64,000 bases of DNA from CAVQGZ01 sp942491665 (GTDB lineage: Bacteria; Actinomycetota; Actinomycetes; Jiangellales; Jiangellaceae), in the NCBI GenBank assembly GCA_942491665.1, contig CALOBR010000010.1, positions 106,390 through 170,389 of the forward strand. The letters are read 5' to 3'. The position numbers and the translations under genes were made by a program. Each line of letters begins with the position of its first letter. Positions within the stretch are counted from its first letter, which is position 1. Positions 7,633 to 16,659 of the stretch are shown one piece after another. Under the pieces are notes generated by a model. The model was not told where the DNA came from and made no database searches. It saw only the letters and a program-made list of their open reading frames with translations.

Positions 7633-8982
7633 GATGTGGCGGTGGGGGTCGCCCCCGCGGCTTCCGGTGCGTCCGCGACGGCGCACGCGCCATCGATCGC
7701 CGCAGAGCTTCACGGGGTGCTCGACCGGCTGTTGTCGGCTGATCTGTCCGGTCTCAGGGCAGACGAGCGCACCGAGCTCGTGACGCGGGTGGTGAGGGCC
7801 GAGCACCGGCTGCACGCGGGCGTCCTCGACGCGGTGGCGGCTTTCGACGGCGCGGACGTTGCGGCGCCGACCCGCCACCGCACTACGAAGCGCTGGCTTG
7901 AGCTGCGCACCCGTATCTCGGCGGGAACGGCCAGTCACGTCACTCGCACCGCACGGGCGCTGCGCGATCACCTGCCTGACACGCGTGACGCGCTGGCCCA
8001 GGGTCTGGTGTCGCCGCAGCACGTGTCCGCGATAGTGGGTGTGGTGAGCACGATCGGTGCCGACCATGCGGTGGCGGCCGAGCCGCTGCTGCTCGATCTC
8101 GCATCGATGTTCGAGCCGGCGGTCGTCCGCAATGCCGCGGCGCGCATCCACCAGGCCGTCGATCCCGATGGGGCCGAGCGGGCGATGCGCGACGCTTATG
8201 AGCGACGAGGGCTGAAGCTGTCGATCGTGGGCGGGTTCGGCTACCTCAACGGCATCTTCGACCTCGAGTCGACCGAGCTGCTCCAGTCCGCGTTCATGCC
8301 GTTGATGACGAAGTCGGGAGACGGTGATCGGCGCAGCACGGGCCAGTTGCGCGCCGACGCACTCCTCGACCTCGCCAAGAGTGGGCTGGACTTCGGGCTG
8401 GAGCCGCAGCTGGGCGGGGAGCGTCCGCACGTGTCCGTCGTCATCGACGAGCGGGCGCTGCGCTCGGGTGTCGGCTCTGCCGACCTGCCATGGACGGGGG
8501 CGGCGGTCCCTGCCGGCGTCGCGCGGCGGTGGGCGTGCGACGCGACGGTCACCCCAGTGCTCGCGACGTTGTTGCCTCCGCCGAACGGCGGCGCGAGCCA
8601 ACCGTCGAGTGCAGCAGCGGTGCAGATCGGTGGTGGCTGGATGCCGATGGACGTCGGCCGGGCCGCGCGCACCGTCACCACCGGTCAGACCAAGGCGCTG
8701 CGGGTGCGCGACGGGGGCTGCGTGCACCCTGGGTGCAGCCGCACGGCTGCCTTCTGCGACGCCCACCACGTCCGCCACTGGGCCGACGGCGGGGCGACGG
8801 CGCTGGAGAACTTGGTGCTGCTCTGTCGGCACCACCACCGCACCCTGCATGCGGAGCTGTGGAGTCTCACGCCTGATGCGGGGCAGCCTGGGCGATTCTG
8901 GGCCGGCTCGGCCGGGTGGGACAGGCCTGCCCAGACGGCGGCCGACCGGTTACCGCCGATCCAGGTGGCGGCCCGCGAGTAG
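7621..8982 (+). CDS. DUF222/HNH endonuclease domain protein (13E12-repeat type)
   Basis: The 453-residue protein has an N-terminal all-helical DUF222 region (about residues 20-320) and a C-terminal HNH nuclease motif, seen in GCVHPGCSRTAAFCDAHHV followed by HWADGGATALENLVLLC and HHHRTLH. Two Cys pairs and the His residues form the zinc-finger-like beta-beta-alpha metal site. Such genes are multicopy in many actinobacteria and are thought to be mobile or selfish, but their role is not established. The ATG at 7621 lies inside adjacent palindromes ACATGT and GTTCGAAC (7619-7632). The 116 bases before it show no other gene. Confidence 0.85.
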   Translation: MCSNDVAVGVAPAASGASATAHAPSIAAELHGVLDRLLSADLSGLRADERTELVTRVVRAEHRLHAGVLDAVAAFDGADVAAPTRHRTTKRWLELRTRISAGTASHVTRTARALRDHLPDTRDALAQGLVSPQHVSAIVGVVSTIGADHAVAAEPLLLDLASMFEPAVVRNAAARIHQAVDPDGAERAMRDAYERRGLKLSIVGGFGYLNGIFDLESTELLQSAFMPLMTKSGDGDRRSTGQLRADALLDLAKSGLDFGLEPQLGGERPHVSVVIDERALRSGVGSADLPWTGAAVPAGVARRWACDATVTPVLATLLPPPNGGASQPSSAAAVQIGGGWMPMDVGRAARTVTTGQTKALRVRDGGCVHPGCSRTAAFCDAHHVRHWADGGATALENLVLLCRHHHRTLHAELWSLTPDAGQPGRFWAGSAGWDRPAQTAADRLPPIQVAARE

Positions 8983-9034
8983 TCGGGTCGACCGGCGGCG
9001 TACTCGTCGATGCGTTCGTCGAGGCTTCAGCCGA

Positions 9035-12000
9035 CTACGTCGACTCGTCCTCTTGATCGCTCGTCTCCGCTGGGCAGGGATCGATGCCGTAGCGCTGGCA
9101 CTCCGCGGTCGTGAACGTCCGCGACACCTTGGCCGTGGCCATCTCGAGCAACTCGTCGACATCGAGGGTCCACACCTGGCTCTCTCCCTCCGCGCTGGTG
9201 ACCAGTCGTCGGCCGTCCGAGCTCACCGCGATGAAGGGAGCCACGCCGGCGTCCCCGACCTCGGCCAGCAGCCGGCCCGACGTGACGTCCCAGACCCGGA
9301 CCTTCCCGTCGGTGTGGCTGCTGACGATGGTCTCGCTGTCGGCCCACAGCGCGGTCTCGGCCGCGCCACCCACGCTGACCATCATCACGCGTTCCTCGCC
9401 GGTGGTCGAGTCCCAGACGCGTGCCGCCCCGTCGGCTCCCGCCGTCAGCAGCCACCGGTCGTCCGGGCTGAAGCGCACCGACCCGCGGTTGAGGGGCTTG
9501 TGCGGCACGAACAGGCTCTCCTCCCCGGACGGCATGACGTAGACATGCGCGCCCGCGGGAGCGCTGGACGTCAGCGCCGCATACAGGGTCTCGTCGTGCG
9601 ACAGCGCGACCCCGTGACCGCACGCGTCGATGGGGGCGTGCCCAGCGAGGGTCGCGTCGCCATCCGGTTGTGACCAGTCCACCTTCAGCACCACGGCAGG
9701 CGACCCGAACAGGCAGTAGGGGATCGCCAGGAGGGGTCCGGTGACGGCGATGTCTCCGATCGTCACCCTGTCGTCCGGCTCGAGCCGCCAGACGTCGCCG
9801 CTCGTGGTGTCGATGACAGCGACGGTGTCTCGGTCGCTGCCTTGCCAGTAGGTGGTCGGGTCCCAGCCGTAGGTGACGACGAGGGCCTGGCCATCGTCGG
9901 AGTAGGCCATTCCCACGACGTGCGTCGCGTCCTCGGGCGGGGCAATGGTGGCGTTCTCGGTTCCGTCGTCCATCGACCGCAGCACGACTGTCGCAGCTTT
10001 CTCGCTACCGTCCTGCGCCGCAGCGGCCAGCACGGTGCCGTCCGGGCTGATCGCGACAGCCCCTCCACCTGGCCAGCGTCCCAGCTCGGAGGCCTGCGCC
10101 ACGGTCCACACCCGTACCCGACGCTGCGAGTCCGCGGCGGCGACGAGCCCGTCGCGGATCTCGATGTCGACGATATCCGCCTGTGCAGCCCGCATGGACG
10201 TGACGTGAGCCAGGCTGCGTCCGTCTTGACGCCAGACGTGCACGACCCCGGACGAGTCACCGACGGCGACGTCGTCGGTCGCGCGATCAACGGCCAGTGC
10301 GGAGAGCGGTACCCCGGCGATGCGCACCGAGTCCACCAGGGTTGCGTCCGTCGTCCAGCGGCGTAGCCAGCCGTCGTCATGGGCCGTGAGCAACGTGCCG
10401 TCGGCCATCTGGTCGACAGCCGCCACCGGGCCCGGTCCGGTGACGGCGACCTCCCAGGCCTGTGTAGCCAGGTCGAGCGACATCACGCGGGAGTGGTCCG
10501 TGCGCCAGACCACCGAGCCCGTCCGGTCGAAGCGGATGCTCGCGGCCGTCAGCTCGGAGGGGCCGGTGACAACCCGACCCGCGACCCTCTCGCCGCTCTT
10601 CGTGTCGATCACGCTCAGCCCGCCCAAGATGGCGTCGGCCAGTCTCGCCACCAGCGAGCCGTCGTCCGACATGGCCAGGGTGAGCTGTTCGGTATAGAAG
10701 TCGTGCCGCTGGATGGGCGTGCTGGTCTGCCGGGACGGGCCGGTCATCTCCCAGGTGCTCAGACGCTCGCCCTCGACCATGGCCGCCCACCTGCCGTCCA
10801 CCGAGGCCACCACGCGCGGCGCCGATGACGCCCCCGGCATCACCGTCTCGACCTGCCCGGTCGCGGTGTCGATCACCCGGGGCTGGTCGCCCCCCACCAG
10901 CGCCCGGCCGTCCGGCAGCAGCGCGACGCTGTCGCCGTCACCGACGCTCAGCAGCAGCCGGTCGCTGGACACCGCCGAGTGCAGCGCGGACACGGCCTGG
11001 CTCACCTGGTCGCCGCCCAGCCGACTCGCCTCGATCGCCAGGAGCAGCGCCAGGTCCGTGTCGCCTCGCGCCAGGCTCGCCGACGCGGCGGCCAGGTCCC
11101 GCGCCCGCGCCTGGGCAGCGGCGGTCTCAGCGACACTCGTACGCTGGACGGCCACCACCGCCAGGGCGGAGGCCAGCAGCGCCACCACGGTGGTTGCCGC
11201 CACGAGTGCCCGCAGGCGACGCGCCGAACGGTGTTCGGCGGCGGTGCGTCGTTCGCGCTCCTGGCGGCTCGACGCGAGGTAGGCCCGCTCGCCATCGGTC
11301 ATCGACACCGTTGGGGTCCGTGGCCAGTCGTCGTACGCAGCCAGCCGTGAACCGCTCATCAGGTACGCCTGGTCGTGCTCGGCAGCCTGCCACCCGGCGA
11401 CCTCGTCGTCGAGCTGCCGGGCCAGACGAAGGTCGTCACGCGACTCCTCGACCCACGACGCGAGTCGTGGCCACTCTCGGATGAGCGCCTCGTGGGCCAC
11501 CTCGACCGTGGCCTCGCCAGTACCGGGGTGACGGTCGAACGTCAGCAGGCGGGCGCGGTCGAAGGCATCGATGGCCGTGCCCGATCGCGGGTCCAGCGAC
11601 TCCAACGCCGAGCGGCTCGCGCGTTGCCGCGCCACCGCGCCGTCCTCGGTGACGGCGACGAGCCGCAGCAGCGACGCTCGTGCGGCGGCCTGCTCGTCGG
11701 GCTCGAGCGCTTGGTACGTCTGCTCGGCCCGCCTCGCCAACGCGCCGCGCAGCCCCCCGAGGCGGCGGTAGGCCTCCCGGCTGAGGACGGAGCCGACATG
11801 GTCTCGGCACATCTCGGCGAGCGCGTACTCGAACAGGGGGAGCGCCCCCGGCTGGTCGGTCACGTCAGCCACCAGCTCGGCGACTAGCTCGGGCTCGACG
11901 CTGAGACCGACGCGACGGGCAGGGCCGATGGTGGCCTCGGTGACCTCAGACGGGTTCATGGGCGCGACGGTGACCAGGGAGTCGGCCACGTGGGCAGCCA

Positions 12001-13312
12001 GGAGCGGGTGCGCCAGCAGCCGGTCGGTGAAGTCCGCGCGCACCGTGGCGAGAACGGTGCACTGGGCGGCCGGGTCCTCGGCCACCGAGACCAGGTTGGT
12101 CACGAACCGCGCCGCCGCCTCGCTGGTGGACTGCGTGATCAGCTCCTCCGCCTGGTCGACCACGAGCAGCACATGACCGGCCTCGTCGGGCGCCAGGGCC
12201 TGCATCGTGCGCAGGACGTCGAGGTCGTCGGTGTACCAGGCGACGTCCGCCCCGCCGGAATCCCTCGCGGCCTCCCGAAGTGCCTCGAACGGGTGGGCCC
12301 CGGGCGTCATCGTGACGACCGTCCACGGCGGCGAGCGCCGCAGCAGTCGTGGCACCAGCCCAGCACGTGCAGCCGACGACTTGCCGGTGCCGCTGGCGCC
12401 GACGAGCACGACCAAGGAGTGCCCGTCCACGGCCTGCTCGAGCGCCTCGGCGAGCGCCGATCGGCCGAAGAAGTCGTCGGCGTCGGAGGTCTCGAAGGCG
12501 TGCAGGCCCTTGTAGGGGTTGCGACGCTGCTGGTCCAGCTCTGACGGCGCCCACTTCTGCGGCGCGCCGGCAGGCGCGTCCAGCGTCGGGTCACGCCGCA
12601 GGATGCGTGCATGCAGGTCGCTGAGCACCGGGTCGGGGTCGGCCCCGAGCTCGTCGGCCAGGTGCCGGCGTGCTTCGTCGAAGAGCGCAAGCGCGTCCTC
12701 GGCTCGTCCCGAGCGGTACAGGTTCAGCATCAGAGCGGCACGCAGCCGGGCGCGTCCCGGATGGTCGGCAAGAAGCGGCGCCAGCTCGGCCGCGAGGGCG
12801 GGCGAGTGGGCGAGGGCCTGCTCGGCATCCGTCCTGTCTTCGATGGCCACCAGTCGCCGCTCCCGCAGCCGCTGTACCTCGGCCTGCAGAGCCACCTCGT
12901 CTGCCATGTCGCCGAAGGGCGGGCCGCGCCACAGCCCCAGTGCGCCGCTCAGCTCGTCGAGTGCGCGGGCGGGTGCCTCGGCCAACAGCAGGTGCCCGCG
13001 GTCAGCGGCGGAGACGAAGTCTTGGGCGTCCAGGTGGGCGTCACGCAGATCCAGCCGGTAGCCGCCAGGCCCCGTCGTCACGGCATCCTCGCCCAGCACG
13101 GCGCGCAGCCGGGCCACGTAGACCTGCAGCGTCTTGCGGGCGGTGCGCGGCGGGTGCTCGCCCCACACGGCATCCACGAGCCAGTCGGCGCTGAGAGACT
13201 CGCCGACGCGGCTGAGCAGCAGGGCGAGGACAAGACGCTGCCGGTAGCCACCGAGCGGCAGGCCGCGAGCACCGGCGTCCACACCGACGGGGCCGAGCAC
13301 CCGAAACCTCAC
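9035..13312 (-). CDS. SARP-type BTAD/nSTAND ATPase/WD40 membrane-anchored regulator
   Basis: The product is 1425 residues from the GTG at 13312. Residues 1-90 form an OmpR-like winged helix (FRVLGPVGVD, then LVDAVWGEHPPRTARKTLQ) and about 95-245 the bacterial transcriptional activator (BTAD) domain, as in AfsR/SARP regulators. An nSTAND1 ATPase follows NPYKGLHAF, with Walker A GASGTGKSS near 305-313 and Walker B LLVVDQAEEL near 383-392. One hydrophobic segment (about 700-723) then precedes WD40-like repeats to the C-terminus, such as SVRFSPDDRWLLTAGADG and VRVWDVTSGRLL. This predicts a cytoplasmic DNA-binding ATPase tethered to the membrane with an outward beta-propeller. Ligand and targets are unknown. 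It lies 40 bases after the HExxH gene, probably in one operon. Confidence 0.88.
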   Translation of the reverse strand: MRFRVLGPVGVDAGARGLPLGGYRQRLVLALLLSRVGESLSADWLVDAVWGEHPPRTARKTLQVYVARLRAVLGEDAVTTGPGGYRLDLRDAHLDAQDFVSAADRGHLLLAEAPARALDELSGALGLWRGPPFGDMADEVALQAEVQRLRERRLVAIEDRTDAEQALAHSPALAAELAPLLADHPGRARLRAALMLNLYRSGRAEDALALFDEARRHLADELGADPDPVLSDLHARILRRDPTLDAPAGAPQKWAPSELDQQRRNPYKGLHAFETSDADDFFGRSALAEALEQAVDGHSLVVLVGASGTGKSSAARAGLVPRLLRRSPPWTVVTMTPGAHPFEALREAARDSGGADVAWYTDDLDVLRTMQALAPDEAGHVLLVVDQAEELITQSTSEAAARFVTNLVSVAEDPAAQCTVLATVRADFTDRLLAHPLLAAHVADSLVTVAPMNPSEVTEATIGPARRVGLSVEPELVAELVADVTDQPGALPLFEYALAEMCRDHVGSVLSREAYRRLGGLRGALARRAEQTYQALEPDEQAAARASLLRLVAVTEDGAVARQRASRSALESLDPRSGTAIDAFDRARLLTFDRHPGTGEATVEVAHEALIREWPRLASWVEESRDDLRLARQLDDEVAGWQAAEHDQAYLMSGSRLAAYDDWPRTPTVSMTDGERAYLASSRQERERRTAAEHRSARRLRALVAATTVVALLASALAVVAVQRTSVAETAAAQARARDLAAASASLARGDTDLALLLAIEASRLGGDQVSQAVSALHSAVSSDRLLLSVGDGDSVALLPDGRALVGGDQPRVIDTATGQVETVMPGASSAPRVVASVDGRWAAMVEGERLSTWEMTGPSRQTSTPIQRHDFYTEQLTLAMSDDGSLVARLADAILGGLSVIDTKSGERVAGRVVTGPSELTAASIRFDRTGSVVWRTDHSRVMSLDLATQAWEVAVTGPGPVAAVDQMADGTLLTAHDDGWLRRWTTDATLVDSVRIAGVPLSALAVDRATDDVAVGDSSGVVHVWRQDGRSLAHVTSMRAAQADIVDIEIRDGLVAAADSQRRVRVWTVAQASELGRWPGGGAVAISPDGTVLAAAAQDGSEKAATVVLRSMDDGTENATIAPPEDATHVVGMAYSDDGQALVVTYGWDPTTYWQGSDRDTVAVIDTTSGDVWRLEPDDRVTIGDIAVTGPLLAIPYCLFGSPAVVLKVDWSQPDGDATLAGHAPIDACGHGVALSHDETLYAALTSSAPAGAHVYVMPSGEESLFVPHKPLNRGSVRFSPDDRWLLTAGADGAARVWDSTTGEERVMMVSVGGAAETALWADSETIVSSHTDGKVRVWDVTSGRLLAEVGDAGVAPFIAVSSDGRRLVTSAEGESQVWTLDVDELLEMATAKVSRTFTTAECQRYGIDPCPAETSDQEDEST

Positions 13313-13352
13313 AGCTCCACAGTCTGACCCCGACGGGGCCAGGCAAGGGCAC

Positions 13353-13940
13353 TCAGTCCCGAATTGCCGTAAGCAGGTCGAAACCGGCACGCAGCGTCAG
13401 CGGGTTGTGGCTGGCGATGGTGGGAGACGTGAGCTGCCCATCGGTCAAGGCCCAGACGAATGTCTCAGCTGCGATCTCGTTCGCCTGACGGTGCCAACGG
13501 TCGTCGTGGTTGTTCCAGCTGTCGGCACCGACCAGAGCTGTGAAGGTCGCACGCTGCTCGGCGCTCGTGTGTGTCTGGGTCCACGCGTGGGCGAGCTCGT
13601 GCAGCAGAAGCCACTGCTCATGTTTGCGCAGCATCTGGTCTGGGCCGAGCACCACGGTGTCGGCGTCGAAGCAGACAAGGATGGCGGCGGTCGAGGCGGT
13701 GAACCGCCCACCATGGCGCTCGCAGAACGGGTCGTCGGCGTCGAACGTGATCGACGAGACGGCCGGAGCCTCCAGCCCGTGCGTCGTGAACAGCGCCAGC
13801 GCCTCGTCGACGTGCGCTGCCAGCGCTGGGGTGCCGTCGAGCAGCTCGACCTGTGGCCGCTGCCCGCCGGAGGTGAGGCCGACGACCAGGGCGGCCACGA
13901 GCACGACGATCTCGGCGACCTGAAGCGGGATCCTTCTCAC
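13353..13940 (-). CDS. Putative membrane-anchored zinc metalloprotease-like protein (HExxH)
   Basis: I do not recognise a named family. The 195-residue protein starts (GTG) with a hydrophobic segment, about residues 8-23, which reads as a signal anchor or uncleaved signal peptide. The rest carries LLHELAHAW at about 112-120, a perfect HExxH zinc site, and ANEIAAETFVWAL at about 153-165, whose Glu could be the third ligand as in gluzincins. Two Cys residues (in DPFCERHG and LVCFDAD) could pair outside the cell. It precedes the SARP/STAND regulator by 40 bases on the same strand. A protease acting on, or signalling to, that regulator's outer domain is conceivable but untested. Confidence 0.62.
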   Translation of the reverse strand: MRRIPLQVAEIVVLVAALVVGLTSGGQRPQVELLDGTPALAAHVDEALALFTTHGLEAPAVSSITFDADDPFCERHGGRFTASTAAILVCFDADTVVLGPDQMLRKHEQWLLLHELAHAWTQTHTSAEQRATFTALVGADSWNNHDDRWHRQANEIAAETFVWALTDGQLTSPTIASHNPLTLRAGFDLLTAIRD

Positions 13941-14043
13941 GCCTCGACCGTCCGGCGGGTGGGCAGCGCGCCGGTTGCGACCGGCAGCAAGGCGGCTGCA
14001 CGCGAGGCCGGGTGGCAGGCCCGCGCGGACGGGCGGCGGTGAC

Positions 14044-14049
14044 TAGGGT
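14044..14049 (+). promoter_or_regulatory. -10 element of leaderless acuC
   Basis: TAGGGT lies six bases before the ATG at 14056, the leaderless spacing, without a Shine-Dalgarno sequence. The 115-base gap to the divergent HExxH gene holds no gene. Confidence 0.55.
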
Positions 14050-14055
14050 CAGAGC

Positions 14056-15237
14056 ATGAGTAGGCGGGTCGAAGTCGTCTGGGATGACGACCTCACTCAG
14101 TACAACTTCGGGCCGGGCCACCCCATGGCCCCCATTCGGGTCGAGCTCACGATGCGGCTCGCTCGCGCCCTCGGCGTGCTGGCCCACGCCAACGTCGAGG
14201 TGGTCGCGCCCGGCTACGCCGACGACGACCTGCTGACGACCATCCACACTCCCGAGCTGATCGCTGCGGTTCGCCGGGCTGCGGCCGACCCGTCTCGCGT
14301 CGACCTCGAGTTCGGGTTGGGAACCGACGACAACCCGTGCTTCCCCGGCATGCACGATGCCAGCGCCCGCGTCGCCTCCGGCAGCGTCGAGATGGCCAAG
14401 GCCGTGTTCTCCGGTCGCGCCGAGCACGGCGTCAACATCATCGGCGGCCTTCACCACTCGATGCCTGGCAAGGCCAGCGGCTTCTGCATCTACAACGACA
14501 TCGCGCTGGCCATCAACCACCTGCTCGATGCCGGTGTCGAGCGGGTCGCCTACGTCGACGTCGACGTGCACCATGGGGACGGCGTGCAGCACATCTTCTG
14601 GGACGACCCCCGGGTGCTGACCATCTCGATGCACGAGACGCCTCGCACCCTCTTCCCGGGTACCGGCTACCCGGAGGAGACCGGCGGACGGAACGCCGAG
14701 GGAAGCGCGGTCAACATCGCCTTGCCTCCTGGTACCAACGACGCCGGATGGATGCGGGCCTTCGAGGCCGTCGTCCCGCCCATCCTGCGCGAGTTCGACC
14801 CGCAGATCCTCGTCACGCAGCACGGCTGCGACAGCCACGCCGAAGACCCGCTGGCCCACCTCGCTCTCACGGTTGACGGCCAGCGCACGGCCTACGAACG
14901 CCTGCACGAGCTGGCCCACGAGCTGTGCGACGGCAAGTGGGTGGTCACCGGAGGCGGGGGCTACGAGGTTGTCGACGTCGTCCCGCGCGCCTGGACGCAC
15001 CTGCTGGCCATCGTCGCCGACGCCCCGATCGACCCCCATGCCGACCTGCCGGAGTCATGGCGGGCCTACGTCAGTGAGCGTCTGGGCAGGCCGGCGCCTT
15101 TCCGGATGACCGACGGCGCGGTCGTGCGGTTCCCGCCCTGGGAGAACGGCTATGACCCCGGAGACTGGCTCGACCGGGCAGTGCTGGCCACCCGAAAGGC
15201 ATCTTTTCCGCTCTACGGCCTCGACCCGCACTGGTAA
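14056..15237 (+). CDS. acuC: AcuC-type histone deacetylase family protein
   Basis: This 393-residue protein belongs to the zinc-dependent arginase/deacetylase superfamily. The active-site His pair is in IIGGLHHSM, zinc ligands Asp and His in YVDVDVHHGDGVQ and the later Asp in QHGCDSHAEDP, and VTGGGGYE is the conserved glycine-rich end. In Bacillus AcuC deacetylates acetyl-CoA synthetase and keeps it active; the substrate here is inferred. Length and order match the family. It sits just before the BldC-like gene. Confidence 0.88.
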   Translation: MSRRVEVVWDDDLTQYNFGPGHPMAPIRVELTMRLARALGVLAHANVEVVAPGYADDDLLTTIHTPELIAAVRRAAADPSRVDLEFGLGTDDNPCFPGMHDASARVASGSVEMAKAVFSGRAEHGVNIIGGLHHSMPGKASGFCIYNDIALAINHLLDAGVERVAYVDVDVHHGDGVQHIFWDDPRVLTISMHETPRTLFPGTGYPEETGGRNAEGSAVNIALPPGTNDAGWMRAFEAVVPPILREFDPQILVTQHGCDSHAEDPLAHLALTVDGQRTAYERLHELAHELCDGKWVVTGGGGYEVVDVVPRAWTHLLAIVADAPIDPHADLPESWRAYVSERLGRPAPFRMTDGAVVRFPPWENGYDPGDWLDRAVLATRKASFPLYGLDPHW

Positions 15238-15244
15238 ACGGCCC

Positions 15245-15250
15245 TATGCT
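15245..15250 (+). promoter_or_regulatory. -10 element of the bldC-like gene
   Basis: TATGCT lies eight bases before the GTG at 15259, close to leaderless spacing, with no ribosome binding site in the 21-base gap after acuC. Confidence 0.45.
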
Positions 15251-15258
15251 CACGGCTC

Positions 15259-15453
15259 GTGGCCGCTGAACTGTCTTCGCTGTCGTTTCTCACGGTGGCA
15301 GAAGTCGCCCGCATCATGCGGGTGTCGCGCATGACGGTGTATCGCCTCGTGCACGACGGCAAGCTGCCGGCAGTCCAGGTGGGCCGGTCGATGCGCATCC
15401 CGGAAGAGGCCGTGCGCGACTACCTGCGCGACGCGATGGTGCAGGCGGGCTGA
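15259..15453 (+). CDS. bldC: BldC-like excisionase-type helix-turn-helix regulator
   Basis: A 64-residue MerR/excisionase-like DNA-binding protein made of a single winged helix-turn-helix: FLTVAEVARIMRVSRMTVYR is the helix-turn-helix and KLPAVQVGRSMRIPEEAVRDYL the wing and following helix. Size and sequence fit BldC, which in Streptomyces holds back sporulation genes and binds DNA as tandem monomers. In non-sporulating actinobacteria its targets are unknown. It is followed by the bS22 gene, an order seen in many actinobacteria. Confidence 0.85.
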   Translation: MAAELSSLSFLTVAEVARIMRVSRMTVYRLVHDGKLPAVQVGRSMRIPEEAVRDYLRDAMVQAG

Positions 15454-15463
15454 GCGCAGGCGG

Positions 15464-15469
15464 TAGTCT
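15464..15469 (+). promoter_or_regulatory. Probable -10 element of the bS22 gene
   Basis: TAGTCT would start transcription near 15476, leaving a leader of about 38 bases that contains GAAGGG (15498-15503), ten bases before the TTG start of the bS22 gene. Confidence 0.4.
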
Positions 15470-15513
15470 TGCCCGGTCCGTCTCAGTGCACCATGTAGAA
15501 GGGTTGGCCCCCC

Positions 15514-15615
15514 TTGGGCTCCGTAATCAAGAAGCGTCGTAAGCGCATGGCGAAGAAGAAGCACCGCAAGCTGTTGCGCAAGACGCGCGTCCAGCGCCGC
15601 AAGCTCGGCAAGTAG
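15514..15615 (+). CDS. Small ribosomal protein bS22 (AURKAIP1/COX24 domain)
   Basis: A 33-residue, extremely basic peptide starting at TTG. Its core reads SVIKKRRKRMAKKKHRKLL and ends VQRRKLGK. This is the actinobacterial bS22 protein, related to the mitochondrial AURKAIP1/COX24 domain and found in mycobacterial 30S subunits near the decoding centre. The TTG start is supported by the conserved GSVIKKRRKR beginning and by GAAGGG ten bases upstream; the internal ATG would lose eleven conserved residues. The epimerase gene begins six bases after its stop. Confidence 0.88.
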   Translation: MGSVIKKRRKRMAKKKHRKLLRKTRVQRRKLGK

Positions 15616-15621
15616 CCGGTC

Positions 15622-16659
15622 ATGGGACGGGTCGTCCTGGTCACAGGCGTCGCTCGCTACCTCGGGGCTGTGACGGCCCGGATGCTCGCCGGCGAGCCTG
15701 ACGTCGAGCGCGTCGTGGCCGTCGACCTCGTCCCGTCTCCGTACCCGTTGGGCGAGGCGGAGTTCTTGCGGGCCGACATCCGCAGTCCCGTCATCGCCAA
15801 GATTCTCTCCCGCGGCGACATCGACACCGTCGTGCACATGAACGTGCTGGCCACCCCCACGGCGGTGGGCGGACGTGCCCCGCAGAAAGAAATCAACGTC
15901 ATCGGCACCATGCAGCTGCTCGGGGCGTGCCAACGTGCGCCGGGGCTGACGTCGTTGGTCGTCAAGTCGTCCACGACGGTGTACGGGGCGTCGCCGAAAG
16001 ACCCGGCGATGTTCACCGAAGACATGGCACCCAAGTCGCCACCCCGTTCGGGGTACGCCAAGGACGCCGTCGAGGTGGAGGGCTACGTGCGCGGCTTCGG
16101 TCGTCGTCGTCCCGACGTCAACGTGACGACTCTTCGTTTCGCCAACTTCATCGGCCCGAACGTCCGCACCCCCTTCACCGAGTACTTCACCTTGCCGGTG
16201 GTGCCCACAGTGATGGGGTTCGACGCCCGGCTGCAGTTCATCCACGAGACCGACGGGCTCGAGGCGATCCGCAAAGCGACCGTGCTCGACCGGCCGGGCA
16301 TCTACAACATCGCCGGCGACGGCGTTATGGCGCTGAGCCAGGCCGTGCGCCGGGCCGGCGGCTTCGCGGCACCCCTTCCGAGCATGGCGGCCGGCCCAGT
16401 GGGCGGCTTCTTCCGCCGAGCGCGGTTGGCCGACTTCTCCCCGGAGCAGGTGCGCTTCTTGACCTACGGGCGGGCGGTCGACACGACCAGGGCTCGCGAC
16501 GAGCTCGGCTTCGCTCCCGAGTACACCACCGAACGAGCCTTCGAGGAGTTCATCAGCGTGCGCCGCGCAGACGTGGACAAGGCCCACAAACTCGTCTCCG
16601 ACATGGAGCGGGCTCTCGTGGGAAGCGTGACCCGGGGGAGGGCACATGTCGCCAGCTGA
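15622..16659 (+). CDS. NAD-dependent epimerase/dehydratase (SDR family)
   Basis: The 345-residue protein is an extended short-chain dehydrogenase. The N-terminal VLVTGVARYLGAVTARML is the NAD-binding motif with an Arg-x-Leu variant of the usual GxxG, and VVKSSTTVYG plus the later SGYAKDAVE give Ser, Tyr and Lys at the catalytic positions. The substrate, probably a nucleotide sugar or lipid-linked sugar, cannot be assigned. It overlaps the acyltransferase gene by 14 bases. The pair is found together in many actinobacteria, which hints at envelope lipid work. Confidence 0.82.
   Translation: MGRVVLVTGVARYLGAVTARMLAGEPDVERVVAVDLVPSPYPLGEAEFLRADIRSPVIAKILSRGDIDTVVHMNVLATPTAVGGRAPQKEINVIGTMQLLGACQRAPGLTSLVVKSSTTVYGASPKDPAMFTEDMAPKSPPRSGYAKDAVEVEGYVRGFGRRRPDVNVTTLRFANFIGPNVRTPFTEYFTLPVVPTVMGFDARLQFIHETDGLEAIRKATVLDRPGIYNIAGDGVMALSQAVRRAGGFAAPLPSMAAGPVGGFFRRARLADFSPEQVRFLTYGRAVDTTRARDELGFAPEYTTERAFEEFISVRRADVDKAHKLVSDMERALVGSVTRGRAHVAS

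Noticed and set aside
8979..9038. Inverted repeat gtagtcgg...ccgactac between the DUF222-HNH gene and the regulator
   Set aside because: Eight bases with a 44-base loop and no U-run; too weak to call a terminator.
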